Shown here: positions 35,605 through 44,275 of the stretch, piece by piece
Layout of the letters: each line of letters begins with the position of its first letter
Position numbering within the stretch: the first letter of the stretch is position 1
Assembly (NCBI RefSeq): GCF_030816485.1
Contig: NZ_JAUSYC010000001.1
Span: 2,852,001 to 2,916,000, forward strand
DNA: 64,000 bases
Direction of reading: 5' to 3'
From: Arthrobacter sp. B1I2
Lineage (GTDB): Bacteria; Actinomycetota; Actinomycetes; Actinomycetales; Micrococcaceae
Notes under the pieces: generated by a model
Told to the model about the DNA's origin: nothing
Database searches by the model: none
What the model saw: the letters and a program-made list of their open reading frames with translations, nothing else
Position numbers and translations under genes: made by a program

Positions 35605-37161
35605 ATGACGGCGCCTGTGCCCGCAACGGGGGAGATGGCGGCGGCCGGCACTGCCGGAGCGGGCAGTGCCGAGGTGGACAACCCACGCTCACCATTGCTT
35701 GCCGGTTTCCTGGGTTCCATGTTCATGATGGTCGGATCCATCGGCGTGGGCTGGCTGGCCCCCGTCTCGGAACTGCGCCGCATGCCCCTCTTCATCTGGA
35801 TGCGCACCGAAGCCCCGGGCGTGGCCCTGTCCATTGTCCTGGTGGCTGTCGGGGGGATGCTGCTGGTGCGCGCATGGCTGCGGCTCGGCCAGAAAGTCCG
35901 TGTCTGGGGGGAGCAGGCGCGGAGGGCAACCCTGGCCGCATTGGTGGCGTGGGGGCTTCCCATGATGTTCAGCGTGCCGCTGTTCAGCCGTGACGTTTAT
36001 GCCTACATCGGGCAGGGTCGCCTGATGGTGGAGGGGTTCAACCCCTACGAAAACGGCATCTCCGCCCTGTCCAACTACTTCCAGCTCGGCGCCGACAAAA
36101 TGTGGACTGAAGCCCCGGTTCCCTACGGCCAGCTGTTCCTGTGGATCGAGCAGTTCGTCGTCTGGGCTACCAATGTCCAGCCGGAGGCCTGCGTCATGCT
36201 GTTCCGGCTGGTGGCAGTGGCCGGCGTGGTGCTGTGCGTCATCTACGTGCCCCGGCTCGCGGAGTTGCACGGCGTCAACCCGCACCGGGCCCTCTGGCTG
36301 ACCGTGGCAAACCCGCTCTTCCTGACCAACTTCATTGCCGGCGTCCACAATGACTCCCTGATGATTGGGCTGGCCCTGGCCGGGCTGTACTATTCCGCGA
36401 CCAGGCGCGAGGTCCGCGGCATCGTGCTGGTGACCCTGTCAATCGCCGTCAAGCCCATCACCATCGTCTTCCTGCCGTTCCTCGGCCTGCTTTGGGCAGG
36501 AAAGGGCGCAGGTTGGCTGCGGAAGGCTGCCTTCTGGGCGCTGACGGCGGGCATCAGCCTGGCGCTGCTGGCCGCGATGAGCATGGTCAACGGGTTCGGG
36601 TTCGGCTGGATCAACGGGCTGTCCGCTCCGGGCAGCATCTCCATCTGGTACGCCCCCGTAGGGTTGCTCGGAATGGTGGTGGGATCCCTGGCCAACGCGT
36701 TTGGCCTGGACGGGTCGGTGCCCGCGGGCTGGGTGTACGACGCCGGGAAGCTGCTCGCGGTGGGCATCGCCGCCTGGCAGATCTTCAGGGGGGACTACGA
36801 CCGGCTGATGCGCCGGCTGGCCCTCGCCTTCGCCGCCGTGGTGCTGCTGGCCCCCATCATCCAGTCCTGGTACGTCGTCTGGCTGATCCCGCTCTTCGCC
36901 GTGACCGGGATCCGCAACGACTGGCAGGTCAAGGCCCTCTACTTCGTGGTGTCCTTCTTCATGATCTACGCCATTTCGGACCAGCTGGACGTCTTCCCCT
37001 ACCTGCAGACCCAGGACCTGGGCTTCGCCCTTGCCCTGGCACGCATTGCCGCGGCGCTGACGGCCCTCCTGTTCGCCCTGTACCTGATCTTCTGGGACCC
37101 CGGCACCCGCACGCTGTTCCGCAAAACGCACGAGCCCGTCGTCGAACGCCCCGTGATCTAA
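35605..37161 (+). CDS. MptB-like polyprenol-phosphomannose-dependent alpha-1,6-mannosyltransferase
   Basis: The 518-residue protein has about a dozen hydrophobic segments and resembles the GT-C mannosyltransferases MptB of actinobacteria, which extend alpha-1,6-mannan of lipomannan using polyprenol-phosphate-mannose. The loop after the first pair of helices contains FSRDVYAYIGQGRLMVEG, with the acidic residue typical of GT-C active sites, and the conserved GFNPYENG follows. ATG 35605 is preferred over a TTG at 35590. The first 35 residues are a low-complexity cytoplasmic tail. In Arthrobacter-type cells the glycan built could be a lipomannan-like polymer; that is inference. Confidence 0.82.
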   Translation: MTAPVPATGEMAAAGTAGAGSAEVDNPRSPLLAGFLGSMFMMVGSIGVGWLAPVSELRRMPLFIWMRTEAPGVALSIVLVAVGGMLLVRAWLRLGQKVRVWGEQARRATLAALVAWGLPMMFSVPLFSRDVYAYIGQGRLMVEGFNPYENGISALSNYFQLGADKMWTEAPVPYGQLFLWIEQFVVWATNVQPEACVMLFRLVAVAGVVLCVIYVPRLAELHGVNPHRALWLTVANPLFLTNFIAGVHNDSLMIGLALAGLYYSATRREVRGIVLVTLSIAVKPITIVFLPFLGLLWAGKGAGWLRKAAFWALTAGISLALLAAMSMVNGFGFGWINGLSAPGSISIWYAPVGLLGMVVGSLANAFGLDGSVPAGWVYDAGKLLAVGIAAWQIFRGDYDRLMRRLALAFAAVVLLAPIIQSWYVVWLIPLFAVTGIRNDWQVKALYFVVSFFMIYAISDQLDVFPYLQTQDLGFALALARIAAALTALLFALYLIFWDPGTRTLFRKTHEPVVERPVI

Positions 37162-37186
37162 ACGCTCCCTGATCCAGCCGGCGCAC

Positions 37187-37894
37187 CTACGGCCGCGCCG
37201 CCCCGCCGGAGATCCTGCGCAAGGCCTCCCGTCGTGACAACGGGCTCATGGCCGCTCCCTGCCGGGCGATGAAGGCTTCCACCCACCCGGGGTCGGTCTT
37301 GGCGTATTCACGCAGGGCCCAGCCCACCGCCTTCCGGATGAAGAATTCCCCATCCGCCAGATTGGGTTCAATGACGTCGGCAAGCAGTGCGGTGTCGGTG
37401 GCCTTCTTCGCGCACAGCTGGGAGGTGATGGAGGCCCTGCGGATCCAGAGGTCCGGATCGCGGCTCCACTGCCTGAGCGTTGCGGATATCGGGACCGGGT
37501 GCGCCTGCAGCAGGGCGCAGATCCGCCCGGACACGCCGTCCACCAGGTCCCACCAGGCGCCGGTGCGGATGATTTCCTCATAGACGGGCAGCATCTCCAG
37601 GTCACGGGCCGCCAGCCGGATTCCGGTCAGGTCTATGGCCGCGTACCGCTCCTCCCGGAACGTGGAGGTGCGCCATAGTTCCAGGACCGTGGCACGCAGT
37701 TGCACGGCAGAAGCGGGCGGGAACTCTGCCGCAGCCCGCGCTGCAACCCGCCGCACGTCCGGAACCCGCACGCCCAGCGAGGGGACTGCGGACTTCATGT
37801 AGGCCTGGGCGCCGGCGGCACGCCCAGGGTTGGCCAGTTCCCGCAGCGCGCTCTTGACGGCGGCGATCAGGTCCTGGTCGGGGGCCGTATCCAT
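37187..37894 (-). CDS. AlkD-like DNA alkylation repair protein
   Basis: The 235-residue protein consists of HEAT-like repeats of the AlkC/AlkD superfamily, which remove bulky or positively charged alkylated bases. The recognisable family features are GVRVPDVRRVA, FREERYAAIDL, TGAWWDLVDGVSG and the helix with WIRRASITSQL, where the tryptophan, aspartate and arginine line the DNA-binding groove. The C-terminal FIRKAVGWALREYAKTDP is a strong family signature. It is convergent with the mannosyltransferase gene, with 25 bases between stops. Start at ATG 37894. Confidence 0.9.
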   Translation of the reverse strand: MDTAPDQDLIAAVKSALRELANPGRAAGAQAYMKSAVPSLGVRVPDVRRVAARAAAEFPPASAVQLRATVLELWRTSTFREERYAAIDLTGIRLAARDLEMLPVYEEIIRTGAWWDLVDGVSGRICALLQAHPVPISATLRQWSRDPDLWIRRASITSQLCAKKATDTALLADVIEPNLADGEFFIRKAVGWALREYAKTDPGWVEAFIARQGAAMSPLSRREALRRISGGAARP

Positions 37895-37939
37895 GGGGCA
37901 ACTTTAGCCGGGAGACAATGCTGAAGGTGGGGTAGGCTG

Positions 37940-37951
37940 GTGAGCGCTAAC
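37940..37951. promoter_or_regulatory. LacI-type half-palindrome GTGAGCGCTAAC upstream of the epimerase
   Basis: The site has the AGCGCT centre and the flanks of a LacI-family operator, with one mismatched pair. It lies 24 bases before the ATG at 37976. The same centre occurs at 40830-40843 before the LacI-linked operon. Confidence 0.4.
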
Positions 37952-37975
37952 ACCAATCGGAACTTGAGGGAAGCC

Positions 37976-38878
37976 ATGCCCGGAACAGACGTCCACCTCG
38001 CCCACGGACCCTACTCCGCCGTCGTCACCCGGCGCGGTGGGGCGCTCCGCGAACTGCGCCACGGGAACAGGGACCTGGTGGTGGGCTTTGGGCCGGACGG
38101 CCCGGTTCCCGATTACCGGGGCGTCATCTGCGCGCCCTGGCCCAACCGGCTGGCCGACGGCACCTACACCTATGCCGGCAACTCCTATGCCGCTGAAGTC
38201 AATGAACCGGAACGCGGCGCTGCGCTGCACGGCCTGGCCATTAATCAGCCGTGGGAAGTGCTGGAGGCGGCCGCGGACCGGGCCGTCCTGGGCTGCCGCA
38301 TTCCGTCCGGCCCGGATTACCCCGGCGACCTGGAGCTCAGCGTCACCTACTCGCTCTCCGCCGATGGGCTCCGCGGCACGGTCCGGGCCGTCAACACCGG
38401 CCCTGTAATGGCTCCATACGGAGTGTGCCCGCACCCCTACCTCGTGGCCGGTCCGTCCCCGCTGGATGACTGGTGGCTGGAACTTCCGGCCGATGCCTAC
38501 CTGGAGGTCACGCCGGACCGGCTGCTTCCCGTGGGCATGCGGCAGGTGGACGCGGACGCCTTTGACTTCCGCTCGCCCCGCCGGCTGGGGGCGGTGAAGA
38601 TCGACCACGCCTTCACGGACATCTCGCGGGACGGTGCCGGCCTGGCGCGGGTTCGGGTGCTGGATCCGTCGGGAACGGGAGTGGAACTGGAATGGGGGGC
38701 GGAGTGGCCCTGGGTACAGGTGCATACCGGGGACAAGCCGGTTGGTCCGGACCGTCTTGGCCTGGCTGTTGAGCCCATGACGTGCCCGCCAGACGCACTG
38801 CATTCCGGTACCGACCTTGTTCATCTTGGGCCGGGTGCGTCCCATTCGGCGGAATGGACCATCCGGGCCCTGGGCTAA
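37976..38878 (+). CDS. Aldose 1-epimerase family protein
   Basis: The 300-residue protein belongs to the galactose mutarotase-like superfamily and interconverts the alpha and beta forms of free sugars. The N-terminal RGGALRELRHG, the AALHGLAINQPW histidine block, the conserved YGVCPHPYLV histidine and a C-terminal LAVEPMTCPPDAL with the catalytic glutamate are visible. ATG 37976 has GAGGGAA five bases upstream. An upstream GTG at 37940 would lie within a LacI-type operator and is less likely. Its sugar substrate is unknown; the carbohydrate genes downstream make a pentose or uronate plausible. Confidence 0.88.
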   Translation: MPGTDVHLAHGPYSAVVTRRGGALRELRHGNRDLVVGFGPDGPVPDYRGVICAPWPNRLADGTYTYAGNSYAAEVNEPERGAALHGLAINQPWEVLEAAADRAVLGCRIPSGPDYPGDLELSVTYSLSADGLRGTVRAVNTGPVMAPYGVCPHPYLVAGPSPLDDWWLELPADAYLEVTPDRLLPVGMRQVDADAFDFRSPRRLGAVKIDHAFTDISRDGAGLARVRVLDPSGTGVELEWGAEWPWVQVHTGDKPVGPDRLGLAVEPMTCPPDALHSGTDLVHLGPGASHSAEWTIRALG

Positions 38879-38925
38879 TCGTACTCAGCCGGCAGTCCGG
38901 GCCGCCCTGTGGCGGCCGGTCGCTT

Positions 38926-39687
38926 TCAGCCGGCCGTTGCTGTTTCAGCCGGGGATACCGTCCACCCGGCACGCTGCAGCCATGCCGCGCACAGTGACGT
39001 CCACTGCCGGGGTCCGGGTTCACCCTCTGCGAGTCCCAGGCCGTGCCTTCCTTCCGGGAAGACGTGCAGTTCCGCCGGAACGCCGGCGGCAAACAGTGCC
39101 CTGGCGTAGTTCAGGCTGTTGCTGACCGGAACGGCGTCGTCATCGGCCGTGTGCCAGAGGAACGCCGGCGGCGTGCCGGGCGTGACGTTCAGCTCCGCCG
39201 AGAGCGCCGTAAGAAGGGCCGACGGCGGCGCGTCGCCAAGGAGGTTGGCCACGGATCCCTGGTGCGTTTCGTGGGTCAGTGACGCCACGGGGTAGCAAAG
39301 CACCGAAAGATCCGGCACGGCGGCGGGAACGTCCAGGTCCTGGTTCCCGGTGGCGGCAGCCGTGCTCAGGGTGGCTGCCAGGTGTCCGCCGGCGGAAAAC
39401 CCCAGGACGCCGACGCGCTGCGTGTCCACGGGGAGCCCGTGCCGCCCCTCCCGGATATGGAGCATGGCCTCCTTGGCGTCCTCCAGGGGCCCCGGGTGCC
39501 GGTCCGGGGCCACCCGGTAGCGGAGCACAAAGGCGTGGATGCCCAGTGAGGCCAGCCAGTCCGCCACCGGCTCCGCTTCATGGTCTGCCTGGCGGGCGTA
39601 GCCCCCGCCCGGCAGGACCAGGATGGCAGGACGTGCGCCGGCGGCGTCCGGACGGGCGTGAACCGCTGTCAGTCCGCGCGGTGCCAT
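38926..39687 (-). CDS. Alpha/beta hydrolase, esterase-like (BD-FAE type)
   Basis: The 253-residue hydrolase has the oxyanion motif VLPGGGY, the nucleophile elbow GFSAGGHLA, the acid residue in WHTADDDAVP and the catalytic histidine in EGRHGLGLA. Such enzymes in carbohydrate loci often remove acetyl groups from sugars or plant polysaccharides. Its start overlaps the lacI stop by one base, so it is the second gene of a lacI-hydrolase operon. No signal peptide is seen, so it probably acts on short acetylated sugars inside the cell. Confidence 0.82.
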   Translation of the reverse strand: MAPRGLTAVHARPDAAGARPAILVLPGGGYARQADHEAEPVADWLASLGIHAFVLRYRVAPDRHPGPLEDAKEAMLHIREGRHGLPVDTQRVGVLGFSAGGHLAATLSTAAATGNQDLDVPAAVPDLSVLCYPVASLTHETHQGSVANLLGDAPPSALLTALSAELNVTPGTPPAFLWHTADDDAVPVSNSLNYARALFAAGVPAELHVFPEGRHGLGLAEGEPGPRQWTSLCAAWLQRAGWTVSPAETATAG

Positions 39688-40763
39688 CAGGCCGCCGCTT
39701 CCGTGCTGCGCCGCAGAGTGACCTCGCCCGTGATGTCATCGGGAGCGCCTTCCGGCTCTTCGCCGTTCGGCTGCCGGCCGGTAGACCTGGTGGCAAAGCG
39801 TCCGATGTCCTCCAAGGGCAGGCGGACCGTGGAAAGGGCGGGCCTGAAGTCGCGGAGGGTTTCAATGTCGTCAAAGCCGGCGATCGCTGCGTCACGGGGA
39901 ATGCGCAGCCCCTCGGACCGAAGTGCTGCCGCGGCCCCAATGGCCATCACATCGTTGACGGCGAAAATGCACAGCTTGGGTGCTGCCGCGTCCCCGGACC
40001 GGGCTGCCTTGATCCTCGCGGCCAGTTGCAGCCCGGCTTCGTATCCGCCGGACCGGTTGAACGCACTCCTGAGTATCTCTGCCGGCCGGCGCCCGGCTTG
40101 CTCCAGTCCTTCCTGGAAGCCCCGGACGCGGTCATCGGAAGTCAGGAGGCCCTCGGGGCCGCCGACAATGACGAAGTCCCCGTCCCAGCCCGCCGCGAGC
40201 TCGGTGGCGAGCTGGCCGGCGAGCTCCTGGTTGGGGACCTTCACCACGTGGTACCCCTCCGCAGCGGTTGCACCCACGACGGGATGCCCCACCACTGCAA
40301 CCCGGCCGCCGTTGCGGCAGTACCGGTCAAGCTCGGCGGCCAGCTCGGCATTGCCGTCCCGGTCCTGGTCGCGGCAGGAACGGGAACCGGCGATCACGAT
40401 CGAGTCTGCCCGACGCGCCGCGAAGGCGGCCACCGCTTCCTTCTCCTCAGCCGGTCCGCCGCCGGTAGTGGCGAGCAGCACCATTTTGCGTTGTTCCCGG
40501 GCGGCCTCCTGAACACCCCTGGCGATGGCGGCGAAATAGGGGTCGGCGATGTCATGGACGATCAAGCCGATCAGGCCGGAGCTGGATTTTGCCAGGCCCT
40601 GGGCCTGGGCATTGGGGATGTAACCCAGCGAATCCGCCGCCTGCCGGACGCGTTCGGCGATGTCCTGGCCCGGTTTCCGGGCCGAGCCGTTCAACACCCG
40701 GGAAGCGGTGGCGGGAGAGACGCCGGCAAGGCGGGCCACCTCGGTAAGGGTACTTGCAGCCAC
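39687..40763 (-). CDS. LacI-family transcriptional regulator
   Basis: The 358-residue repressor has the canonical N-terminal headpiece, beginning TLTEVARLAGVSPATASRVL, the hinge-helix region and a periplasmic-binding-protein-like sugar domain (LIGLIVHDIADPYFAAIARG). It diverges from the Gfo/Idh operon, and the 169-base gap contains a near-perfect 14-base LacI operator (40830-40843), so it very likely controls that operon. It is co-transcribed with the esterase-like gene. Effector sugar is unknown. Confidence 0.92.
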   Translation of the reverse strand: MAASTLTEVARLAGVSPATASRVLNGSARKPGQDIAERVRQAADSLGYIPNAQAQGLAKSSSGLIGLIVHDIADPYFAAIARGVQEAAREQRKMVLLATTGGGPAEEKEAVAAFAARRADSIVIAGSRSCRDQDRDGNAELAAELDRYCRNGGRVAVVGHPVVGATAAEGYHVVKVPNQELAGQLATELAAGWDGDFVIVGGPEGLLTSDDRVRGFQEGLEQAGRRPAEILRSAFNRSGGYEAGLQLAARIKAARSGDAAAPKLCIFAVNDVMAIGAAAALRSEGLRIPRDAAIAGFDDIETLRDFRPALSTVRLPLEDIGRFATRSTGRQPNGEEPEGAPDDITGEVTLRRSTEAAA

Positions 40764-40829
40764 TGCATCTCCTGTGTTTCGGGTACTGGCTCAAAGGCTA
40801 AGCACATTATGACAGTTCAAGCTACTTCC

Positions 40830-40843
40830 GGAAAGCGCTTGCC
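40830..40843. promoter_or_regulatory. LacI-family operator GGAAAGCGCTTGCC
   Basis: The 14-base sequence is palindromic apart from one pair and has the AGCGCT centre typical of LacI-family sites. It lies between the divergent lacI gene and the Gfo/Idh operon, 90 bases before the latter. Confidence 0.65.
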
Positions 40844-40932
40844 AACCGTAGGCGCGCGGTGCATTATTGAAGCAGCGGGAACGCGCTTTCCCGACCAGCT
40901 TTAGTACATCGCTCACTCACCGTGGAGGACAC

Positions 40933-42102
40933 ATGGGCTTCGAAACCAAAACCATCCGTATCGCCATGAACGGGATCACCGGCCGGATGGGCTACCGCCA
41001 GCACCTGCTGCGCTCCATCCTGCCCATCCGCGATGCCGGCGGCTTCACCCTCGAGGACGGCACCCGGGTCCAGGTTGAACCCATCCTGGTGGGCCGCAAC
41101 GAGGCCAAGATCCGCGAGCTCGCGGAAAAGCACAAGGTTTCCGAATGGACCACCGACCTGGACGCCGTGATCAACGACCCCACTGTCGACGTCGTTTTCG
41201 ACGCCTCCATGACCAGCCTTCGCGCCGCCACCCTGAAGAAGGCCATGCTGGCCGGCAAGCACATCTTCACCGAAAAGCCCACGGCGGAGACACTGGAAGA
41301 GGCCATTGAACTCGCCCGGATCGGCAAGGAAGCCGGCGTCACGGCCGGCGTCGTGCACGACAAGCTGTACCTGCCCGGCCTGGTCAAGCTCCGCCGCCTG
41401 GTGGATGAAGGCTTCTTCGGCCGCATTCTCTCCATCCGCGGCGAGTTCGGCTACTGGGTCTTCGAAGGCGACATCCAAGCGGCACAGCGCCCGTCCTGGA
41501 ACTACCGCAAGGAAGACGGCGGCGGAATGACCACGGACATGTTCTGCCACTGGAACTACGTCCTGGAGGGCATCATCGGCAAGGTCAAGAGCGTCAACGC
41601 CAAGACCGCCACCCATATCCCCGCCCGCTGGGACGAATCCGGCAAGGAATACAAGGCCACCGCCGACGACGCCTCCTACGGCATCTTCGAGCTCGAGACC
41701 CCCGGCGGTGACGAGGTCATCGGCCAGATCAACTCCTCCTGGGCCGTCCGCGTCTACCGGGACGAACTGGTGGAATTCCAGGTGGACGGCACGCACGGCT
41801 CCGCCGTCGCCGGCCTGAACAAGTGCGTCGCCCAGCAGCGTGCCCACACCCCCAAGCCCGTATGGAACCCGGACCTGCCCGTCACCGAGTCCTTCCGGGA
41901 CCAGTGGCAGGAAGTGCCCGCCAACGCCGAACTGGACAACGGCTTCAAGCTGCAGTGGGAGGAGTTCCTCCGCGACGTGGTAGCCGGCCGCGAACACCGG
42001 TTCGGCCTGCTCTCCGCAGCCCGCGGTGTGCAGCTGGCCGAACTGGGCCTGCGGTCCAACGACGAACGCCGCACCCTCGACATCCCGGAGATCACGCTCT
42101 GA
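40933..42102 (+). CDS. Gfo/Idh/MocA family oxidoreductase
   Basis: The 389-residue dehydrogenase has an N-terminal nucleotide-binding segment with NGITGRMGYRQH (residues 13-24) and the family motif EKP (E114-K115-P116). A further catalytic-site region contains GGGMTTDMFCHWNYVL. Members oxidise or reduce free sugars, inositols and their derivatives. GGAGG precedes the ATG. The stop overlaps the DUF993 start by one base, so the three genes of the operon are translationally coupled. This is the first gene of the LacI-linked operon. Substrate unknown. Confidence 0.88.
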   Translation: MGFETKTIRIAMNGITGRMGYRQHLLRSILPIRDAGGFTLEDGTRVQVEPILVGRNEAKIRELAEKHKVSEWTTDLDAVINDPTVDVVFDASMTSLRAATLKKAMLAGKHIFTEKPTAETLEEAIELARIGKEAGVTAGVVHDKLYLPGLVKLRRLVDEGFFGRILSIRGEFGYWVFEGDIQAAQRPSWNYRKEDGGGMTTDMFCHWNYVLEGIIGKVKSVNAKTATHIPARWDESGKEYKATADDASYGIFELETPGGDEVIGQINSSWAVRVYRDELVEFQVDGTHGSAVAGLNKCVAQQRAHTPKPVWNPDLPVTESFRDQWQEVPANAELDNGFKLQWEEFLRDVVAGREHRFGLLSAARGVQLAELGLRSNDERRTLDIPEITL

Positions 42103-43316
42103 TGACTTCCCTCATCCTTCCCTCCGAAGACGGCGGCACCAGGGAATACCGGCTCCGGGGCGGCACCACCTGGTCCCGCCCCACGTCGCCCTTGACGGCC
42201 CGCCGCGCCTACGCCGCAGCTCATGTCATCCCCGAGGTCCTCGCCGACAACACCCCCGGAGCCCCTGCCCGTCTGGACTGGGACGCCACCATGGCCTACC
42301 GCCACGAGCTCTGGTCCTACGGCCTGGGCGTCGCGGACGCCATGGACACGGCACAGCGCGGCATGGGCCTGGACTGGGCCGCGACGCAGCAGCTCATCAA
42401 GCGCACAGGAGTCGAGGCCGCTTCGGTGGTTTCCGCCGGCAATGCCGCCACCGCCGGGAAGTCCGTCCGCGACCTGGTTTCCTGCGGTGCCGGCACCGAC
42501 CAGCTGGACCTTGACGCCCTGCCCTCCGGCGAAGCGGGCATCAAGGCCGTCCTGGAGGCATACCGGGAGCAGATCGCCGTGATCAGCGAGGCCGGACCCA
42601 AGGTTATCCTCATGGCTTCGCGCGCCCTGGCAAGGGTGGCCAGCGGTCCCGAGGACTACCTGAGGGTGTACTCCACCCTGCTGCAGGAAGTGGACCAGCC
42701 CGTGATCCTGCACTGGCTGGGCACCATGTTCGATCCCGCCCTGGCCGGCTACTGGGGCTCTGAGGACGTTCCCGCAGCCACCGAAACCTTCCTGGGCCTC
42801 ATCAGGGACAACGCGGACAAGGTGGACGGCGTCAAGGTCTCGCTGCTGGACGCCAGCCACGAGGTGGCCCTGCGCGCAGCACTGCCTGAAGGCGTCCGCC
42901 TCTACACGGGCGACGATTTCAACTACCCCGAACTCATCGACGGCGACGGCAGCCACCACTCGGACGCCCTGCTGGGCATCTTCGCGGCGATCTACCCGGC
43001 CGCCTCTGTGGCCCTGCAGAACTACGACGCCGGAAACGCCGCCAGGGCCCGCGAAATCCTGGACTCCACCAGGGAACTGGGCAAGCACATTTTCAGCGCC
43101 CCCACGTTCTACTACAAGACCGGCATCGCCTTCATGTCCTGGCTCAACGGCAAGCAGCCCGGCTTCCAGATGGTGGGCGGCCTGCACTCGGGACGCTCTG
43201 TCTGCCATCTCGCCAGGACCTTCGAACTGGCAGACCAGGCAGGACTGCTCAAGGACCCCGCGCTGGCCGCCTTCCGGATGTCGGATTACCTTCGGATCAA
43301 CGGGGTGGGAGTATGA
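42102..43316 (+). CDS. DUF993 family protein, dihydrodipicolinate-synthase-like
   Basis: The 404-residue protein matches DUF993, a family of unknown function. Its fold is probably the class I aldolase TIM barrel of the DHDPS/NAL superfamily: K245 in DGVKVSLLDA stands where the Schiff-base lysine would be, followed by an LYTGDDFNYPELI stretch. At the position of the catalytic tyrosine motif YNxP the sequence reads ILHWLG, with H204. It overlaps the genes on both sides (one and four bases), so it acts with the dehydrogenase and the TIM-barrel isomerase. An aldolase cleaving an oxidised sugar derivative is a reasonable guess only. Confidence 0.82.
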   Translation: MTSLILPSEDGGTREYRLRGGTTWSRPTSPLTARRAYAAAHVIPEVLADNTPGAPARLDWDATMAYRHELWSYGLGVADAMDTAQRGMGLDWAATQQLIKRTGVEAASVVSAGNAATAGKSVRDLVSCGAGTDQLDLDALPSGEAGIKAVLEAYREQIAVISEAGPKVILMASRALARVASGPEDYLRVYSTLLQEVDQPVILHWLGTMFDPALAGYWGSEDVPAATETFLGLIRDNADKVDGVKVSLLDASHEVALRAALPEGVRLYTGDDFNYPELIDGDGSHHSDALLGIFAAIYPAASVALQNYDAGNAARAREILDSTRELGKHIFSAPTFYYKTGIAFMSWLNGKQPGFQMVGGLHSGRSVCHLARTFELADQAGLLKDPALAAFRMSDYLRINGVGV

Positions 43317-44170
43317 CCACCAATTCAGGGACATCCGCTTTCTCCCGCCTGTCCATCAACAGCGCCACCACCAAGAAATGGACCCTCGCCCAGGTTGTTG
43401 AGGGCTGCGTCAACGCCGGCATTCCCTCGATCGGCCCCTGGCGCGACCGCGTTGAGGAAGCCGGCCTGGACAAGGCTGCCCGCCTGATCAAGGACGCCGG
43501 ACTCAGGGTCTCCTCCTTGTGCCGCGGCGGGTTCCTCACCGCACCGGACGCCGAGGGGCAGGCTGCTGCCCTGGCGGACAACCGGACCGCCATCCTCGAA
43601 GCCGTTGCACTGGACACCAGGGAACTGTTCCTGGTGGTCGGCGGCCTGGCCCCGGGGGAGAAGGACGTAGTGGCAGCCCGGCAGCGCGTTGCCGACCGGC
43701 TCGCCGACCTGGTCCCCTTCGCCCGGGAAAACGGCGTCCGCCTGGTGCTGGAACCGCTGCACCCGATGTACGCCGCGGACCGCGCGCTCATCTCCACCCT
43801 GGGCCAGGCCCTGGACCTTGCGGCGCCCTTCGACGCCGCTGCGGTGGGGGTCGCCGTCGACACCTTCCACGTCTGGTGGGACCCCGAGCTGAAGGCACAG
43901 ATCGAGCGGGCGGGCCGGGAAAAGCGCATCGCCTCCTACCAGGTTTGTGATTTCAACATGCCTATTGCCGCTGATCCGCTGCTGTCCCGCGGGTACATGG
44001 GCGACGGCGTGGTGGACTTCGCCACGATCGGCACCTGGGTGCGCGACGCCGGGTACACCGGGGACATCGAAGTGGAAATTTTCAATCAGGAGATCTGGGA
44101 CACGGACGGCAACACTGTCCTGGCCACGGTCAAGGAGCGGTACGCGGAGCTTGTCCTGCCGTACGCCTGA
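43313..44170 (+). CDS. Sugar phosphate isomerase/epimerase, TIM barrel
   Basis: The 285-residue protein belongs to the AP-endonuclease-2-like TIM barrel family, which includes hydroxypyruvate isomerase and myo-inosose dehydratase. The metal-binding residues are expected in RLVLEPLHP, VAVDTFHVWWDP, and EVEIFNQEIWD near the C-terminus, all visible. It overlaps the DUF993 gene by four bases and ends the operon. The opposite xylB gene faces it, with a shared terminator between. Members take free sugars or keto derivatives. Confidence 0.85.
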   Translation: MTTNSGTSAFSRLSINSATTKKWTLAQVVEGCVNAGIPSIGPWRDRVEEAGLDKAARLIKDAGLRVSSLCRGGFLTAPDAEGQAAALADNRTAILEAVALDTRELFLVVGGLAPGEKDVVAARQRVADRLADLVPFARENGVRLVLEPLHPMYAADRALISTLGQALDLAAPFDAAAVGVAVDTFHVWWDPELKAQIERAGREKRIASYQVCDFNMPIAADPLLSRGYMGDGVVDFATIGTWVRDAGYTGDIEVEIFNQEIWDTDGNTVLATVKERYAELVLPYA

Positions 44171-44228
44171 CCTGATACCAGACCGCGGGCTCCTGCTACG
44201 TCACGGCAGGAGCCTGCGCCCCACATGG

Positions 44229-44263
44229 AAGGACCCGGACCGCCTTTGGCGGTCCGGGTCCTT
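44229..44263. terminator. Bidirectional terminator between the TIM-barrel gene and xylB
   Basis: A perfect 16-bp stem (44229-44244 with 44248-44263) has a three-base loop. Its outer end is AA/TT, and the genes converge on it. Confidence 0.9.
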
Positions 44264-44275
44264 CTGCCTGTTGCC

